64,000 nt of DNA from SYOC01 sp964441775 (GCA_964441775.1 CAYTVL010000009.1:62001-126000), one strand, 5' to 3'; positions 43,743 through 53,016 are shown, counted from the stretch's first letter. Notes: generated by a model not told the origin, from the sequence alone. A program made the numbers and translations.

Positions 43743-44792
43743 TCAGTGGGACGTTCTCGTCCTTTTCCTTCCTTGTCGTGAGTGACGCACGAAGGCGTTA
43801 TTCTCCTCAGAACGCAAGATGAGGTTGAGGCGTAGCGCCAGTGTTTCAAGTTGCGCAGCGCCGAACGCGCGAGAGAAACATAGGGGCAGCTTCACAAGTG
43901 GGAGAGGCAATTGCGCGAGCTGCTGCACATAAAAGTCTTGCGCTTCCGTCCCAGCGGCTTCAGCCGCCGCACAAGTCACTACCTGTTCCACGACGCCAAG
44001 GTCAGACAAAGACGCCTGCGCCGAGGCGGGGTGCAATTGAGCGAGAACGGTTGTGGAAAGCGGCGCTTCGTGCACGCGATTGACGAAGAGCGCGCCGAGG
44101 GGCAACTGCAACGTCTCTGTGAGTTGCTGATACGCCTCCACCGTTTCGCAGACTGGCAGCTCCTCGGGGGCCGCCACGAGATTGATGGCGACTTTGTCGG
44201 CGTCGTGGAGCCAGGCGGTAATGCGCTCCGCCTCGCGGTGAATAATGCCTTCGTGAAAGGTATCCCTCGCGGCGCACGGCATATTGAGATATTGCAGGCC
44301 ATGCCCCGTTGCGGGCAGGTCCACGACGATCAGATCCCAACGCGGCCGCTGAGTTTCGGCGTCGTGTTTGCGTTCTTCGTACCAAATTTTACCAATGGTG
44401 AGCAGTTCTTTGAGTCCCGGCGCCGCCGCTACGAAGTATTGGTACGGACGGCTGTTCACGAGCAACCGCACCAGACGTTTGACGGGAATGATGAGGGAGA
44501 GGTATTCTTCTAACGCTGCCGCGCCGCTCGTAGACAGCACGGAGAGCAGCGGCGTGGCTTCCTGGGGAGTGCGGTCCGCAGGTGTTGGCTGCGGCAGCGC
44601 AAACAAGCGAGCAGCCCGACAGTTGTCGCCAATTTCAACTAAAAGGGTGTTCTTGCCTTGTTGAGCGGCGGCGAGAGCAAAAGCCGTCGCCACAGTGGTT
44701 TTGCCTACCCCACCTTTTCCTACGAAAAAGAGCGTGCGTTTTTGCAGGAGCGGGGCAAGCGGCGCGACTGACGCGTGCGATACCAGTGGCAC
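43743..44792 (-). CDS. ArsA/GET3-family ATPase, first of tandem pair
   Basis: About 349 residues from a GTG at 44792, two bases after the fabH stop; a longer frame to 44840 overlaps fabH by 46 bp. It has the full deviant Walker A, FFVGKGGVGKTTVATAFALA, with signature Lys. Further parts are LLVEIGDNCRAARLF and IVVDLPATGHGLQYLNMP with the switch-II-like DLPATGH. It pairs with the following ArsA-like gene and resembles mycobacterial Rv3679 (about 340 residues). Immediately downstream of fabH and fabF in the same direction. Confidence 0.8.
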   Translation of the reverse strand: MPLVSHASVAPLAPLLQKRTLFFVGKGGVGKTTVATAFALAAAQQGKNTLLVEIGDNCRAARLFALPQPTPADRTPQEATPLLSVLSTSGAAALEEYLSLIIPVKRLVRLLVNSRPYQYFVAAAPGLKELLTIGKIWYEERKHDAETQRPRWDLIVVDLPATGHGLQYLNMPCAARDTFHEGIIHREAERITAWLHDADKVAINLVAAPEELPVCETVEAYQQLTETLQLPLGALFVNRVHEAPLSTTVLAQLHPASAQASLSDLGVVEQVVTCAAAEAAGTEAQDFYVQQLAQLPLPLVKLPLCFSRAFGAAQLETLALRLNLILRSEENNAFVRHSRQGRKRTRTSH

Positions 44793-44794
44793 GA

Positions 44795-45769
44795 TCACCA
44801 CCGCACGACTGATGCGCCCCAGGTCAGTCCACCTCCACATGCGTTCAACACAATGATGTCGTTCTCATGAATTTTTCCCTCACGCACCGCTTCGTCGAGC
44901 GCGATAGGAATAGAAGCCGCTGAGGTGTTGCCGAAGCGCTGGACATTACAGTGGACCTTATCTATGCCCAATCCCATGCGTTCGGCCACTGCTTGAATGA
45001 TGCGAAAATTAGCTTGATGAGGCACCATGAGATGGACATCGCGCGGGTGGAGCCCGGAGCGTTCAAGGGCTTTGCACGCCACGTCAGAGAGGGCGCGGAC
45101 AGCGACCTTGAAAAGTTCCGGACCTTTCATTTTGATGCCCCACCCATCAGGCATCTCTCCGGGCTCATCAAAGGTGAGCCGATGCCCGGAGCGCACGTAG
45201 AGGAGTTCCCACAATGCGCCGCTGGATTCCACCACCGTGTTGAGGAGGCCGCGATCACCAGCTTGCGTATCCAATACGATAGCACCAGCACCGTCGCCGA
45301 ACAGCACGCAGGTTGCTCGATCTTTCCAACTGACCATTGAGCTCAACGCATCTGCGCCCACGAGCAGCATGCGGCTATACTCCCCGCTCTTGGCGTAACT
45401 GTGAACGACCGACATGCCATAGACAAAGCCTGCGCACGCTGCCCCGACATCGAAGGCCGGGATATTATCCACGCCGAGGCGCGCCTGGAGGAGACAGGCG
45501 GTGGAGGGAAAATAGTAGTCTCCAGAGACCGTGGCGACGACGATCGCCTGCAGATCTTGCGCGCGCATCCCCGCCGCGCTGAGCGCTTGCACGCTTGCCT
45601 CATACATCAAGTCGAGCAGGTCTTCTCCCTGCTTCATAGCGCGCCGTTCATGAATGCCAGTGCGCGTCACAATCCAGTCGTGATTGGTGTCTACCCGTTT
45701 CGACAATTCTTCATTCGTCAATCGTGTGGCCGGAACAGCCGAGCCAGTGCCGACAATACGTGCGCCCAT
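44795..45769 (-). CDS. fabH: 3-oxoacyl-ACP synthase III (FabH type)
   Basis: A 324-residue ketosynthase from the ATG at 45769 (MGARIVGTGSAVPATRLTNE). The catalytic triad is visible: Cys in DVGAACAGFVYGMSV, His in LMVPHQANFRIIQAV and Asn in RFGNTSAASIPIALDEA. Other motifs are TGIHERRAM near residue 40 and GGGLTWGASVVRW at the end. It condenses an acyl-CoA starter with malonyl-ACP to begin fatty-acid or related chains. Sits 58 bp after fabF and ends two bases before the ArsA-type gene. Confidence 0.92.
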   Translation of the reverse strand: MGARIVGTGSAVPATRLTNEELSKRVDTNHDWIVTRTGIHERRAMKQGEDLLDLMYEASVQALSAAGMRAQDLQAIVVATVSGDYYFPSTACLLQARLGVDNIPAFDVGAACAGFVYGMSVVHSYAKSGEYSRMLLVGADALSSMVSWKDRATCVLFGDGAGAIVLDTQAGDRGLLNTVVESSGALWELLYVRSGHRLTFDEPGEMPDGWGIKMKGPELFKVAVRALSDVACKALERSGLHPRDVHLMVPHQANFRIIQAVAERMGLGIDKVHCNVQRFGNTSAASIPIALDEAVREGKIHENDIIVLNACGGGLTWGASVVRW

Positions 45770-45827
45770 GCGCAACCCCTTTCTTTCCTGAGGGCGACCC
45801 CAGTTTTAACGCAGAGAGATCCGAGAC

Positions 45828-47075
45828 CTACTCGGTCCATCTGCGGAACGCAAGACACGCATTCGTGCCGCCAAAGCCGAACGAGTTCGACAACGCGACG
45901 CGAATTCCCGCTCGGCGAGGGGCATTGGGCACATAGTCCAAATCGCACTCTGGATCTGGGTCTTCGTAGTTAATCGTAGGCGGCATGCACTGGTGATGCA
46001 GAGCGAGGGCTGAAAAGACGCCTTCTACACCACCGGCTGCGCCAAGAAGATGGCCGGTCATGGATTTCGTGGAGCTGACCGCTAAGCGAGCCGCGTGTTC
46101 GCCGAATACCCGCTTGATAGCCTGCGTTTCCGTGGCGTCATTGTATGGCGTCGAGGTGCCGTGCGCGTTGATATAGTCAACTTCAAAAGGGTCGATGTTT
46201 CCGCTACGTAGCGCCAGCCGCATACAGCGTACGGCGCCTTCTCCTTCTGGCGAGGGCGCCGTCATGTGATAGGCGTCTGCATTGGCCCCATAGCCGATCA
46301 TTTCCGCGTAAATTTTTGCGCCGCGCCGCTTGGCGTGCTCCAGCTCTTCAAGCACTACGATCCCTGCGCCCTCCGCCATCACAAAACCGTCACGATTCCG
46401 ATCAAACGGACGGCTGGCTTTCTCAGGCTCGTCGTTTCTTGAAGAGACGGCCTTCAGTGCAATGAATCCGCCCAAGCCGAGGGGCGTGAGTGCTGCTTCC
46501 GCGCCGCCAGCGATCATCGCGTCTTGCTCTCCCAATCGAATTAGTCGGAATGCCTCGCCAATCGCATGCGCCCCCGAAGAGCACGCGCTGGTGGGCGTAT
46601 AATTAATACCCTTGGCCCCGTAGCGGATGGAAATTTGTCCGGGTGCAAGATTGGCGATCAGCTTCGGAATGAAGAACGGCGACACCTTCTTCAGGCGCGT
46701 TTCGAGGAAGAGTTTATGATACTCCTCAATACTGGAAAGCCCCGCGATGCCAACGCCGACAATCACTCCGACCATATCTTCGTTTTCAGCAGTGATGGGC
46801 AGGCGGGATTCTTCCATCGCCATGTGCGCAGCCGCGACGGCGTATTGGATAAAGAGATCCATTTTTTTGATCTCTTTTTTCTCAATAAAAGCTTCAGGAC
46901 GAAAGTCTTTCACCTCCCCGGCAATCCGAGTGGGAAAATCGGAGGCTTCAAAACGCGTGACTGGACCGATGCCAGAACGAGCCTCCATGACCGCTTGCCA
47001 ATTTTTGTCTACTCCAACGCCCAGGGGGGTAACGAGCCCCACGCCGGTAATGACGACACGGCGCGTGTTTTCCAT
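45828..47075 (-). CDS. fabF: 3-oxoacyl-ACP synthase II (FabF type)
   Basis: A 415-residue elongating ketosynthase. Active-site Cys-His-His occur in YTPTSACSSGAHAIGEAFRL, NAHGTSTPYNDATETQAIK and STKSMTGHLLGAAGGVEG. The C-terminus SNSFGFGGTNACLAFRRW is typical. No acpP precedes it here, unlike many fab clusters, so it may be a second or specialised KAS. The 109-bp gap to the RAYT element on the other side may hold its promoter; none was clear. Confidence 0.95.
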   Translation of the reverse strand: MENTRRVVITGVGLVTPLGVGVDKNWQAVMEARSGIGPVTRFEASDFPTRIAGEVKDFRPEAFIEKKEIKKMDLFIQYAVAAAHMAMEESRLPITAENEDMVGVIVGVGIAGLSSIEEYHKLFLETRLKKVSPFFIPKLIANLAPGQISIRYGAKGINYTPTSACSSGAHAIGEAFRLIRLGEQDAMIAGGAEAALTPLGLGGFIALKAVSSRNDEPEKASRPFDRNRDGFVMAEGAGIVVLEELEHAKRRGAKIYAEMIGYGANADAYHMTAPSPEGEGAVRCMRLALRSGNIDPFEVDYINAHGTSTPYNDATETQAIKRVFGEHAARLAVSSTKSMTGHLLGAAGGVEGVFSALALHHQCMPPTINYEDPDPECDLDYVPNAPRRAGIRVALSNSFGFGGTNACLAFRRWTE

Positions 47076-47166
47076 AATCCTCCTGCCTCTATGTCAGGGT
47101 GTAATTGGGGAGTGAGAACATCTTAATGGCTGCGTTTCTTGACTGTCAACTACCAAGGACATTTTG

Positions 47167-48064
47167 GGGGTCAGGTCTTGCAGTCATACATTACGAGTTG
47201 ACTCTTCAAAGCGATGCAACCGTCTGCTCACTGTTGAGTAATGGACGCCGAGATGTTGAGCAATCTCGGTCAATCGATAGCCGTGCTCACGATAGGCTCG
47301 CCCAATCTCGACCGGGGTCCCGGTTTTCACCAGCGCAGCGACAGCGAGCCGCACGGGTTGGCGTTGACCACGGGGCGCCTCACGACTCGTCGTCGCCTTC
47401 GCGAGCTTTTGCACGAAATTTTCATTGCCATAATAAATCTGCCCGGTGAGTTCCTGCCACGGCCGCACCTCCACTCCGTCAGCGACAAAACGTCGGTACA
47501 ACGCCACCGCAGGCTGTGGTTGACGAGCAAACTGAGCCAGAAGCCAATCTGTCCTCAACCACTCAGGCTTCGCGTGCTGTCCGGCTGTTGCACGGTAACT
47601 ACTCCATGGCCAGTCCTGCACTCGTTTCACCAATCCTGCCCGTACCGGATTCAGCACCACATACCGACACAACTCCAAGAGATGGGCATCTTTCTGCACC
47701 ACGATAGCCTTGTAACGTCCCTGAAAGACATGCCCCCCTCGGTTATGGCGACGGTTGAAACGTTGCGTGTAGACGCCGTTCAGGTGACGCATGCCCCGCG
47801 CCAAATTGGGCTCCGGGGTCTCGACCATCAAGTGGTAGTGATTGGTCATCAAACAGTACGCGTGGCAGCGCCAACCAAAGCGCTCGATCGCGTGGCCCAG
47901 CAGTACGAGAAACTGTTCACGGTCGTCGTCCTCCAAGAAGATATCTTCACGTCCATCTCCTCGAGAGGTGAGGTGGTACACTCCACCCGCTATTTCCACC
48001 CGCAATGGACGAGTCATGAGGCAAACGGTAACACTCGGAGTACATGATTGCAAGACCTGACCCC
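47167..48064. mobile_element. IS200/RAYT-type element with 21-bp terminal inverted repeats
   Basis: GGGGTCAGGTCTTGCA plus GTCAT at 47167-47187 is inverted at 48044-48064 with one mismatch. The pair encloses a single Y1-type transposase gene; the ends are where REP-associated transposases would act. The left repeat overlaps the transposase stop codon. The same terminal sequence recurs at 50064 and 50146. Confidence 0.8.
47184..48017 (-). CDS. REP-associated tyrosine transposase (RAYT, Y1_Tnp)
   Basis: A 277-residue protein from the ATG at 48017 (MTRPLRVEIAGGVYHLTSRG). The HUH nuclease signature is in HAYCLMTNHYHLMVETPEPN, with paired His of the HxH motif, and the catalytic Tyr is in MRHLNGVYTQRFNRRHNRGG; GHVFQGRYKA follows. 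A C-terminal helix-turn-helix-like part (LTEIAQHLGVHYSTVSRRLH) may bind the terminal repeat. The region from 48018 to the right TIR includes a longer in-frame start inside the repeat, which is not used. Single-strand DNA transposition or REP mobilisation is the expected role. Confidence 0.85.
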   Translation of the reverse strand: MTRPLRVEIAGGVYHLTSRGDGREDIFLEDDDREQFLVLLGHAIERFGWRCHAYCLMTNHYHLMVETPEPNLARGMRHLNGVYTQRFNRRHNRGGHVFQGRYKAIVVQKDAHLLELCRYVVLNPVRAGLVKRVQDWPWSSYRATAGQHAKPEWLRTDWLLAQFARQPQPAVALYRRFVADGVEVRPWQELTGQIYYGNENFVQKLAKATTSREAPRGQRQPVRLAVAALVKTGTPVEIGRAYREHGYRLTEIAQHLGVHYSTVSRRLHRFEESTRNV

Positions 48065-48198
48065 TTTTCTAGCGTCTTCTTGTACAAATTTTATCGATAT
48101 GCAACACTTTTGAGGGTTTGGTGAATTGGGCCACAATAATGAAGAAATTTCGTGCTCTGTAAAGTAGGTATTCTCATCAAGAGAGGAGGACTAACGTT

Positions 48199-50028
48199 AT
48201 GAGTGCAACCACAACACCATCCGTGCCGCAAGGCATTCCAACGCCCGCAGAGCTGGGCTTCGACCCCGCCGACTTGCGCAAGAAGTACGCCGATGAGCGC
48301 ACGAAGCGTCTCCGTTCCGATGCGAACAACCAGTATCAAGAAATTACCGGGAAATTCGCGCGCTATAACGAGGACCACTACGTGGAGCCGGGTTTCACCC
48401 GCCTCGCGCAGCAAGAAGAACTCGATGCTCTGATTGTCGGCGGTGGGTTTGGCGGTCTCCTCGCGGCGGCTCGACTGCAAGAGGTCGGGATCACCAACAT
48501 TCGCATCATCGAGAAGGGCGGGGATTTTGGCGGCACTTGGTACTGGAACCGCTACCCCGGCGCGCAGTGCGACATCGAGTCCTATGTGTATCTGCCATTG
48601 CTCGAAGAGACCGGGTACATGCCCAAGGAAAAGTATTCCTTTGCGCCGGAGATCTTTGAACACGCGCAGCGGATCGGCAGGCACTTCAATCTCTATGAAA
48701 AGACCTGTTTTCAGACGCAGATCAAAGAAACCCGCTGGAACGAGGACACGGGACGTTGGACTGTCACCACTGATCGCGGCGATGTCTTCCAGGCGCGTTT
48801 CGTGCTCATGTCGAGTGGGCCCCTGAACCGGCCCAAGCTCCCTGCGATCCCTGGGATCGAGAATTTTAAGGGGCATACCTTCCACACCAGTCGCTGGGAC
48901 TACAACTACACTGGCGGTGATACTACCGGCGGCCTCCACAAACTCCACGACAAGCGTGTGGGCATTATCGGCACAGGAGCCACCGCGATTCAGTGCGTAT
49001 CGCATCTGGGCGAGCACTCGAAGCAGCTTTACGTGTTCCAGCGCACCCCATCCTCCGTGGATGAGCGCGGCAACAAGCCCACCGATCCCGAATGGGCAAA
49101 GACGCTCCAGCCGGGATGGCAGAACTACCGGAACACCAACTTCTGCTCCATTTTGGCTGGGCTCCCTGTCGAGGAAGATCTGGTAGGCGATAAGTGGACG
49201 AGCCTGTTCAAGATGCTTTCCAAGTTAATGGCGGGCAAAGAAACCTCGGGCCTCTCCGACGAAGCGATGGCAGCCCTGTCGGAGATCGCGGACTACCAGA
49301 AGATGAACGAGATTCGCGGGCGCATCTCCTCGACCGTGAGCGACTCAGCAACGGCTGAGGCGCTCAAGCCGTGGTACGGGCAATGGTGCAAGCGTCCGAC
49401 TTTCAACGACGAGTACTTGCCCACCTTTAACCGACCCAACGTGAAACTTGTAGACACCAAGGGAAAGGGCGTTGATCGCGTCACCGAGAATGCGGTGGTC
49501 GTGGACGGCGTCGAGTACGAAGTGGACTGCTTGATCTTCGCAACGGGCTTTGAGGTTGGAACGGCCTACACGCGGCGCTCCGAGTTCGAGGTGTACGGGA
49601 GAGACGGTGTGCCCCTCTCTACCTACTGGGCGCAAGGGATGAAGACCCACTACGGCTTCTTAAGCCACGGCTTCCCGAACCTCTTCCATATGGGTCTCAC
49701 CCAGACCGGCCTGGCGCCGAATTTCACCTACATGCTGGACGGGCAAGCCACACACATTGCCCATGTCATCACAGAGGTGAACACCCGCGCAGCAAAGACC
49801 GTTGAGCCTACTCCCGAGGCCGAGGCGGAGTGGGTGAAGAGAGTGACCGGACAGACCGCCATGAGTGCGTACCAGGACGTCTGTACGCCGGGTTACTACA
49901 ACGGCGAGGGGAAAAGGGAAGGCCAGGGCTTTCTTGAGGCCCAGGACCCTGACGGCGCGGTGCGCTTTTATGAAATGCTTGCCCGCTGGCGCGAACAGGG
50001 AGAGTTTGCCGGTCTCATCGTGAAATAG
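48199..50028 (+). CDS. Flavin-containing monooxygenase, Baeyer-Villiger type
   Basis: A 609-residue flavoprotein. The FAD Rossmann motif LIVGGGFGGLLAAARL starts near residue 78, with GGTWYWNRYPGAQCDIESY after it. The Baeyer-Villiger fingerprint FKGHTFHTSRWD lies near residue 224, and a second Rossmann motif, GIIGTGATAIQC, near 255. It probably uses NADPH and O2 to insert oxygen next to a ketone, possibly a cyclic or steroid ketone. The first 70 residues (MSATTTPSVPQGIPTPAELG) are an extra N-terminal arm seen in long BVMOs. It lies between two copies of the RAYT-type repeat. Confidence 0.87.
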   Translation: MSATTTPSVPQGIPTPAELGFDPADLRKKYADERTKRLRSDANNQYQEITGKFARYNEDHYVEPGFTRLAQQEELDALIVGGGFGGLLAAARLQEVGITNIRIIEKGGDFGGTWYWNRYPGAQCDIESYVYLPLLEETGYMPKEKYSFAPEIFEHAQRIGRHFNLYEKTCFQTQIKETRWNEDTGRWTVTTDRGDVFQARFVLMSSGPLNRPKLPAIPGIENFKGHTFHTSRWDYNYTGGDTTGGLHKLHDKRVGIIGTGATAIQCVSHLGEHSKQLYVFQRTPSSVDERGNKPTDPEWAKTLQPGWQNYRNTNFCSILAGLPVEEDLVGDKWTSLFKMLSKLMAGKETSGLSDEAMAALSEIADYQKMNEIRGRISSTVSDSATAEALKPWYGQWCKRPTFNDEYLPTFNRPNVKLVDTKGKGVDRVTENAVVVDGVEYEVDCLIFATGFEVGTAYTRRSEFEVYGRDGVPLSTYWAQGMKTHYGFLSHGFPNLFHMGLTQTGLAPNFTYMLDGQATHIAHVITEVNTRAAKTVEPTPEAEAEWVKRVTGQTAMSAYQDVCTPGYYNGEGKREGQGFLEAQDPDGAVRFYEMLARWREQGEFAGLIVK

Positions 50029-50063
50029 GTCAAGAAAAGCAAAGAAACATAAGGCGACTGTTT

Positions 50064-50146
50064 GGGGTCAGGTCTTGCACTCATGCATTGGCAGAGTTCA
50101 ATGCATAACGAGAAAGCAGAAATGCGCGAGTGCAAGACCTGACCCC
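50064..50146. repeat. Non-autonomous palindromic element matching the RAYT ends
   Basis: GGGGTCAGGTCTTGCACTC (50064-50082) is perfectly inverted at 50128-50146. Inside, ATGCATTG (50083-50090) pairs with CAATGCAT (50099-50106), so the 83-bp unit has nested palindromes that can fold into a long hairpin. The outer repeat is the same as the terminus of the element at 47167-48064. No coding content. Confidence 0.82.
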
Positions 50147-50222
50147 TTTTTACGGGGGACGCTTTCCTAACAGGAGCGGACTTGCTAGCGTAGCAAAATT
50201 AATTGTACAGGAGGGCTGTCGC

Positions 50223-50558
50223 ATGGCGACCCAATACCATTTGACCGTAGCGAACGAGGCAATTGATGTGCAGCTCGGCAAACACGCCGCACCAAACATC
50301 ACCATCACCATGAAGGAAGGCGATTATCTTGACATGATCAACGGCAAGCTGAACGGGCAGATGGCCTTCATGACCGGGAAACTCAAAATCGCGGGCGACA
50401 TGGGGCTCGCCCTCAAACTGCAAAGCCTCTTCCAATCGCGCGGCGCGGACAGCGCCCCGGCCACGACGGTTCAGGAAGTGATTGATGGTATGAACAAAAC
50501 CTTCAATCCGGCGGCGGCGAAAGGCATGAACGCCGTGTTCCAGTTTGATCTCACTTAA
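50223..50558 (+). CDS. SCP2 sterol-carrier-like protein
   Basis: A 111-residue protein from the ATG at 50223 with GGAGG in front. The SCP2 fold is shown by TITMKEGDYLDMINGKLNGQ and AFMTGKLKIAGDMGLALKLQ, typical lipid-tunnel segments, followed by a C-terminal extension with TTVQEVIDGMNKTFNPAAAK. It binds acyl chains or sterols. Proximity to the BVMO and ketosynthase genes hints at lipid or steroid turnover, but the link is by position only. Confidence 0.85.
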   Translation: MATQYHLTVANEAIDVQLGKHAAPNITITMKEGDYLDMINGKLNGQMAFMTGKLKIAGDMGLALKLQSLFQSRGADSAPATTVQEVIDGMNKTFNPAAAKGMNAVFQFDLT

Positions 50559-50590
50559 ACGTTTTTCCCAATAAAGTAGAAAAAATCGCG

Positions 50591-50613
50591 GGCGCCTCCT
50601 GGGCGCCTTTTGT
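50591..50613 (+). terminator. Terminator after SCP2 gene
   Basis: GGCGCC, loop TCCTG, GGCGCC, then TTTTGT. It is 33 bp after the SCP2 stop and separates it from anmK. Confidence 0.72.
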
Positions 50614-50642
50614 CTCTCTCCTGCTCTTTCCCTCGACTTTTC

Positions 50643-51824
50643 ATGTCAACCAAAACACTCATCGGCTTGATGTCCGGCACGTCCCACGACGGGATCGACG
50701 CAGGGTTAGTCGATATTGCACTCGAACGGGGTCGGTTTCGCGTCCGTCAGCGCGCCTTCCGCACGTTTTCTTACCCACAAACGGTGCGCACTCGCCTCTT
50801 ACGCTTGAGCCAAGGAGCCTTGATCAACGCGGGCGAGCTTGCCCAAGTGAATGTTGTCCTTGGTGAACTTTTTGCCCGAGCCGCGCTGCGCCTGTGTCGA
50901 GTGGCGGATATTCACCCAAATCAAGTCGCAGCGATTGGCTCGCATGGGCATACCGTTTATCATCAGCCGCGGCAAAAACCTGCTCCAGGGTCCACCTTGC
51001 AGATCGGTGAGTCCGCGGTCCTCGCCATTCGCACGGGTATCACCACGGTGGCGGACTTCCGCCCCGCCGATGTCGCGGCAGGCGGGGAAGGAGCCCCTTT
51101 AGTTCCCTACGTGCATCACGCCCTGTTTCATCATCCCACGCGGTCTGTGGCGGTGCATAATATTGGCGGTATCGCAAATCTGACATACCTTCCGGCAGGG
51201 CAAGGCCTTGAAGCGCTTCGGGCGTTTGACACTGGGCCCGGCAACATGGTGATTGACGGCGTCACCCAAGCCGTGAGCGGGGGAAAACACTTGTACGATC
51301 GCAATGGACGCCTTGCGCGCGAGGGAAAGATTCACGTCGAGCTTCTTCACAGATTGTTACAGCATCCGTACTTTACTCGGCGACCGCCGAAATCGACCGG
51401 ACGCGAAGAGTTTGGCGAGGCTTTTATTCAAGCGTTTCTTCGACAAGCGGCGCAGCTCCGGCTCAGCCCAATGGATCAAGTCGCGACTGCTACCGCGCTG
51501 ACCGCTGAAAGCATGGCGCGAGCGTATCGCCATTTTATTCTTCCTCGCGCCCCACTGGACGAAGTGCTCCTCACCGGTGGAGGTCGCCTCAATCCTGTAC
51601 TGCGTGAGACTTTCGCTCAAGCGCTGCCTGGTGTACATGTGCGTTCGGTGGAAGATCTCGGTTACAACAGCAAAGCGTTGGAAGCGATTGCTTTCGCCGT
51701 CCTGGCCTATGCTACCCTGCACGGCTTGCCGGCGAATGTTCCGAGCGCCACCGGCGCGACGGCGCCTCTGATCCTTGGCAAAGTGATCCCTGGCCGCAAC
51801 TATCGAGAGACAAAGTTAAGCTGA
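50643..51824 (+). CDS. anmK: Anhydro-N-acetylmuramic acid kinase
   Basis: A 393-residue kinase from the ATG at 50643 (MSTKTLIGLMSGTSHDGIDA). Family segments include GMSGTS-like LMSGTSHDGIDAGLVD, AAIGSHGHTVYHQPRQ, VADFRPADVAAGGEGAPLVP and FDTGPGNMVIDGVTQAVSGG; VLLTGGGRLNPVL appears near the end. It phosphorylates anhMurNAc released by cell-wall recycling, forming MurNAc-6-phosphate. The longer frame from 50610 has no support. Confidence 0.94.
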   Translation: MSTKTLIGLMSGTSHDGIDAGLVDIALERGRFRVRQRAFRTFSYPQTVRTRLLRLSQGALINAGELAQVNVVLGELFARAALRLCRVADIHPNQVAAIGSHGHTVYHQPRQKPAPGSTLQIGESAVLAIRTGITTVADFRPADVAAGGEGAPLVPYVHHALFHHPTRSVAVHNIGGIANLTYLPAGQGLEALRAFDTGPGNMVIDGVTQAVSGGKHLYDRNGRLAREGKIHVELLHRLLQHPYFTRRPPKSTGREEFGEAFIQAFLRQAAQLRLSPMDQVATATALTAESMARAYRHFILPRAPLDEVLLTGGGRLNPVLRETFAQALPGVHVRSVEDLGYNSKALEAIAFAVLAYATLHGLPANVPSATGATAPLILGKVIPGRNYRETKLS

Positions 51825-51916
51825 ATTGATTGGGTTGACGCCCAGGCCTCTTGCCCGCTAGGCTTGCGTCGGTCTGCTGAGGGTGCGAAGAGTCCCATAG
51901 AAAGAAGGAGGACCCC

Positions 51917-52984
51917 ATGCCTAAACATGTTGTGATTATCCCAGGCGATGACGCGGCCCCGGAAGCCATGACGCCAACGGTCGAGATCCTGAAAAGCCTC
52001 GCTCCTGATATTACCTTCACCGAATGCCCTCCTGGTGAAGAAGGCGTCAAACGCTATGGTTCGCGCGTCGCGTTTGATCAAGCGCTGCGGGAAGCGATAG
52101 ATCGTTCGGACACCACCCTCTTTGGCTCAACGAATGGCACGACGGGGGGGTTGAATCATTTACGTTGGGGAAAAAAGACTTTCGCGAACGTGCGGCCGGC
52201 GCGCTGGCGTCCAGGCTTTCGCAGCCCGCTCAAAAATCCCGAGGGCATTGATTTTGTCATTGTCCGCGAGAATCTCGAAGACTTGTACATGGGCATCGAG
52301 GGCGATCTGCACCTGCTCTCGCCTCTTCAGATGACGAGCCGATTGACGCGCAAACCGCTTGACACCTCGACCACTGGCAAATTCGCCATCAAAGTCATCA
52401 CTGAAGAAGGTAGTCGTCGCATCGCCAAGTTTGCCTGCGAACTCACGCGCAAACGCAAAGCCAAGGGCGGCAAGGGCAAACTGACGTGCACGAGCAAGTA
52501 CAACATGCTGCGCGACAGCGACGGCTTGTTCCGTCGCGTGGTGGAAGAAACCGCGAAAGAGTATCCGGACCTGCACTACGAACAATACATTGTTGATGAC
52601 TTTGCACGCCGCCTCGTCGCGAGTCCGACCGACTTTGATGTCGTCGTCATGCCGAACCTCTATGGCGATATTCTTTCAGACGCCGCGGCAGGCACGCTTG
52701 GCGGTCTCGGTTTAGCGCCCAGCGGATGCTACGGAGAGAATTACGCCTACTTCGAGTCGGTCCATGGCTCTGCCCCGGACATCGCGGGACGCAACGTCAT
52801 TAATCCAACAGCGACTTTGCTGTCTGCCGTCTTGATGCTCGAGTATATTGGATACGACGACGCAGCAGCGCGGCTTGATCGCGCCATTTCACGAGTGTAC
52901 GCCGATGGCCGCCCGTTGACTCTTGATCAAGGAGGCTCGTCATCCACCACGGAGTTTTGCGCGGCAGTCAGAAAATATCTGTAA
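51917..52984 (+). CDS. Isocitrate/isopropylmalate dehydrogenase family enzyme
   Basis: A 355-residue oxidoreductase of the beta-decarboxylating dehydrogenase family. Substrate and metal motifs are IVRENLEDLYMGIEGDLHLL, the Lys of KLTCTSKYNMLRDSDGLF, and MPNLYGDILSDAAAGTLGGL; ESVHGSAPDIAGRNVINPTA is the cofactor segment. The phosphate-binding Ser that marks isocitrate use is not clearly present. It might act on isopropylmalate, tartrate, homoisocitrate or isocitrate; the family cannot be resolved further here. GAAGGAGG lies in front of the ATG. Confidence 0.87.
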   Translation: MPKHVVIIPGDDAAPEAMTPTVEILKSLAPDITFTECPPGEEGVKRYGSRVAFDQALREAIDRSDTTLFGSTNGTTGGLNHLRWGKKTFANVRPARWRPGFRSPLKNPEGIDFVIVRENLEDLYMGIEGDLHLLSPLQMTSRLTRKPLDTSTTGKFAIKVITEEGSRRIAKFACELTRKRKAKGGKGKLTCTSKYNMLRDSDGLFRRVVEETAKEYPDLHYEQYIVDDFARRLVASPTDFDVVVMPNLYGDILSDAAAGTLGGLGLAPSGCYGENYAYFESVHGSAPDIAGRNVINPTATLLSAVLMLEYIGYDDAAARLDRAISRVYADGRPLTLDQGGSSSTTEFCAAVRKYL

Positions 52985-53016
52985 ACGCCCGTATTGCGGG
53001 GCAGGTGGGAACCGCT

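Noticed and set aside
48091..49017. Minus-strand ORF of 308 residues across the monooxygenase start
   Set aside because: Antisense shadow of the BVMO gene; no recognisable domain.
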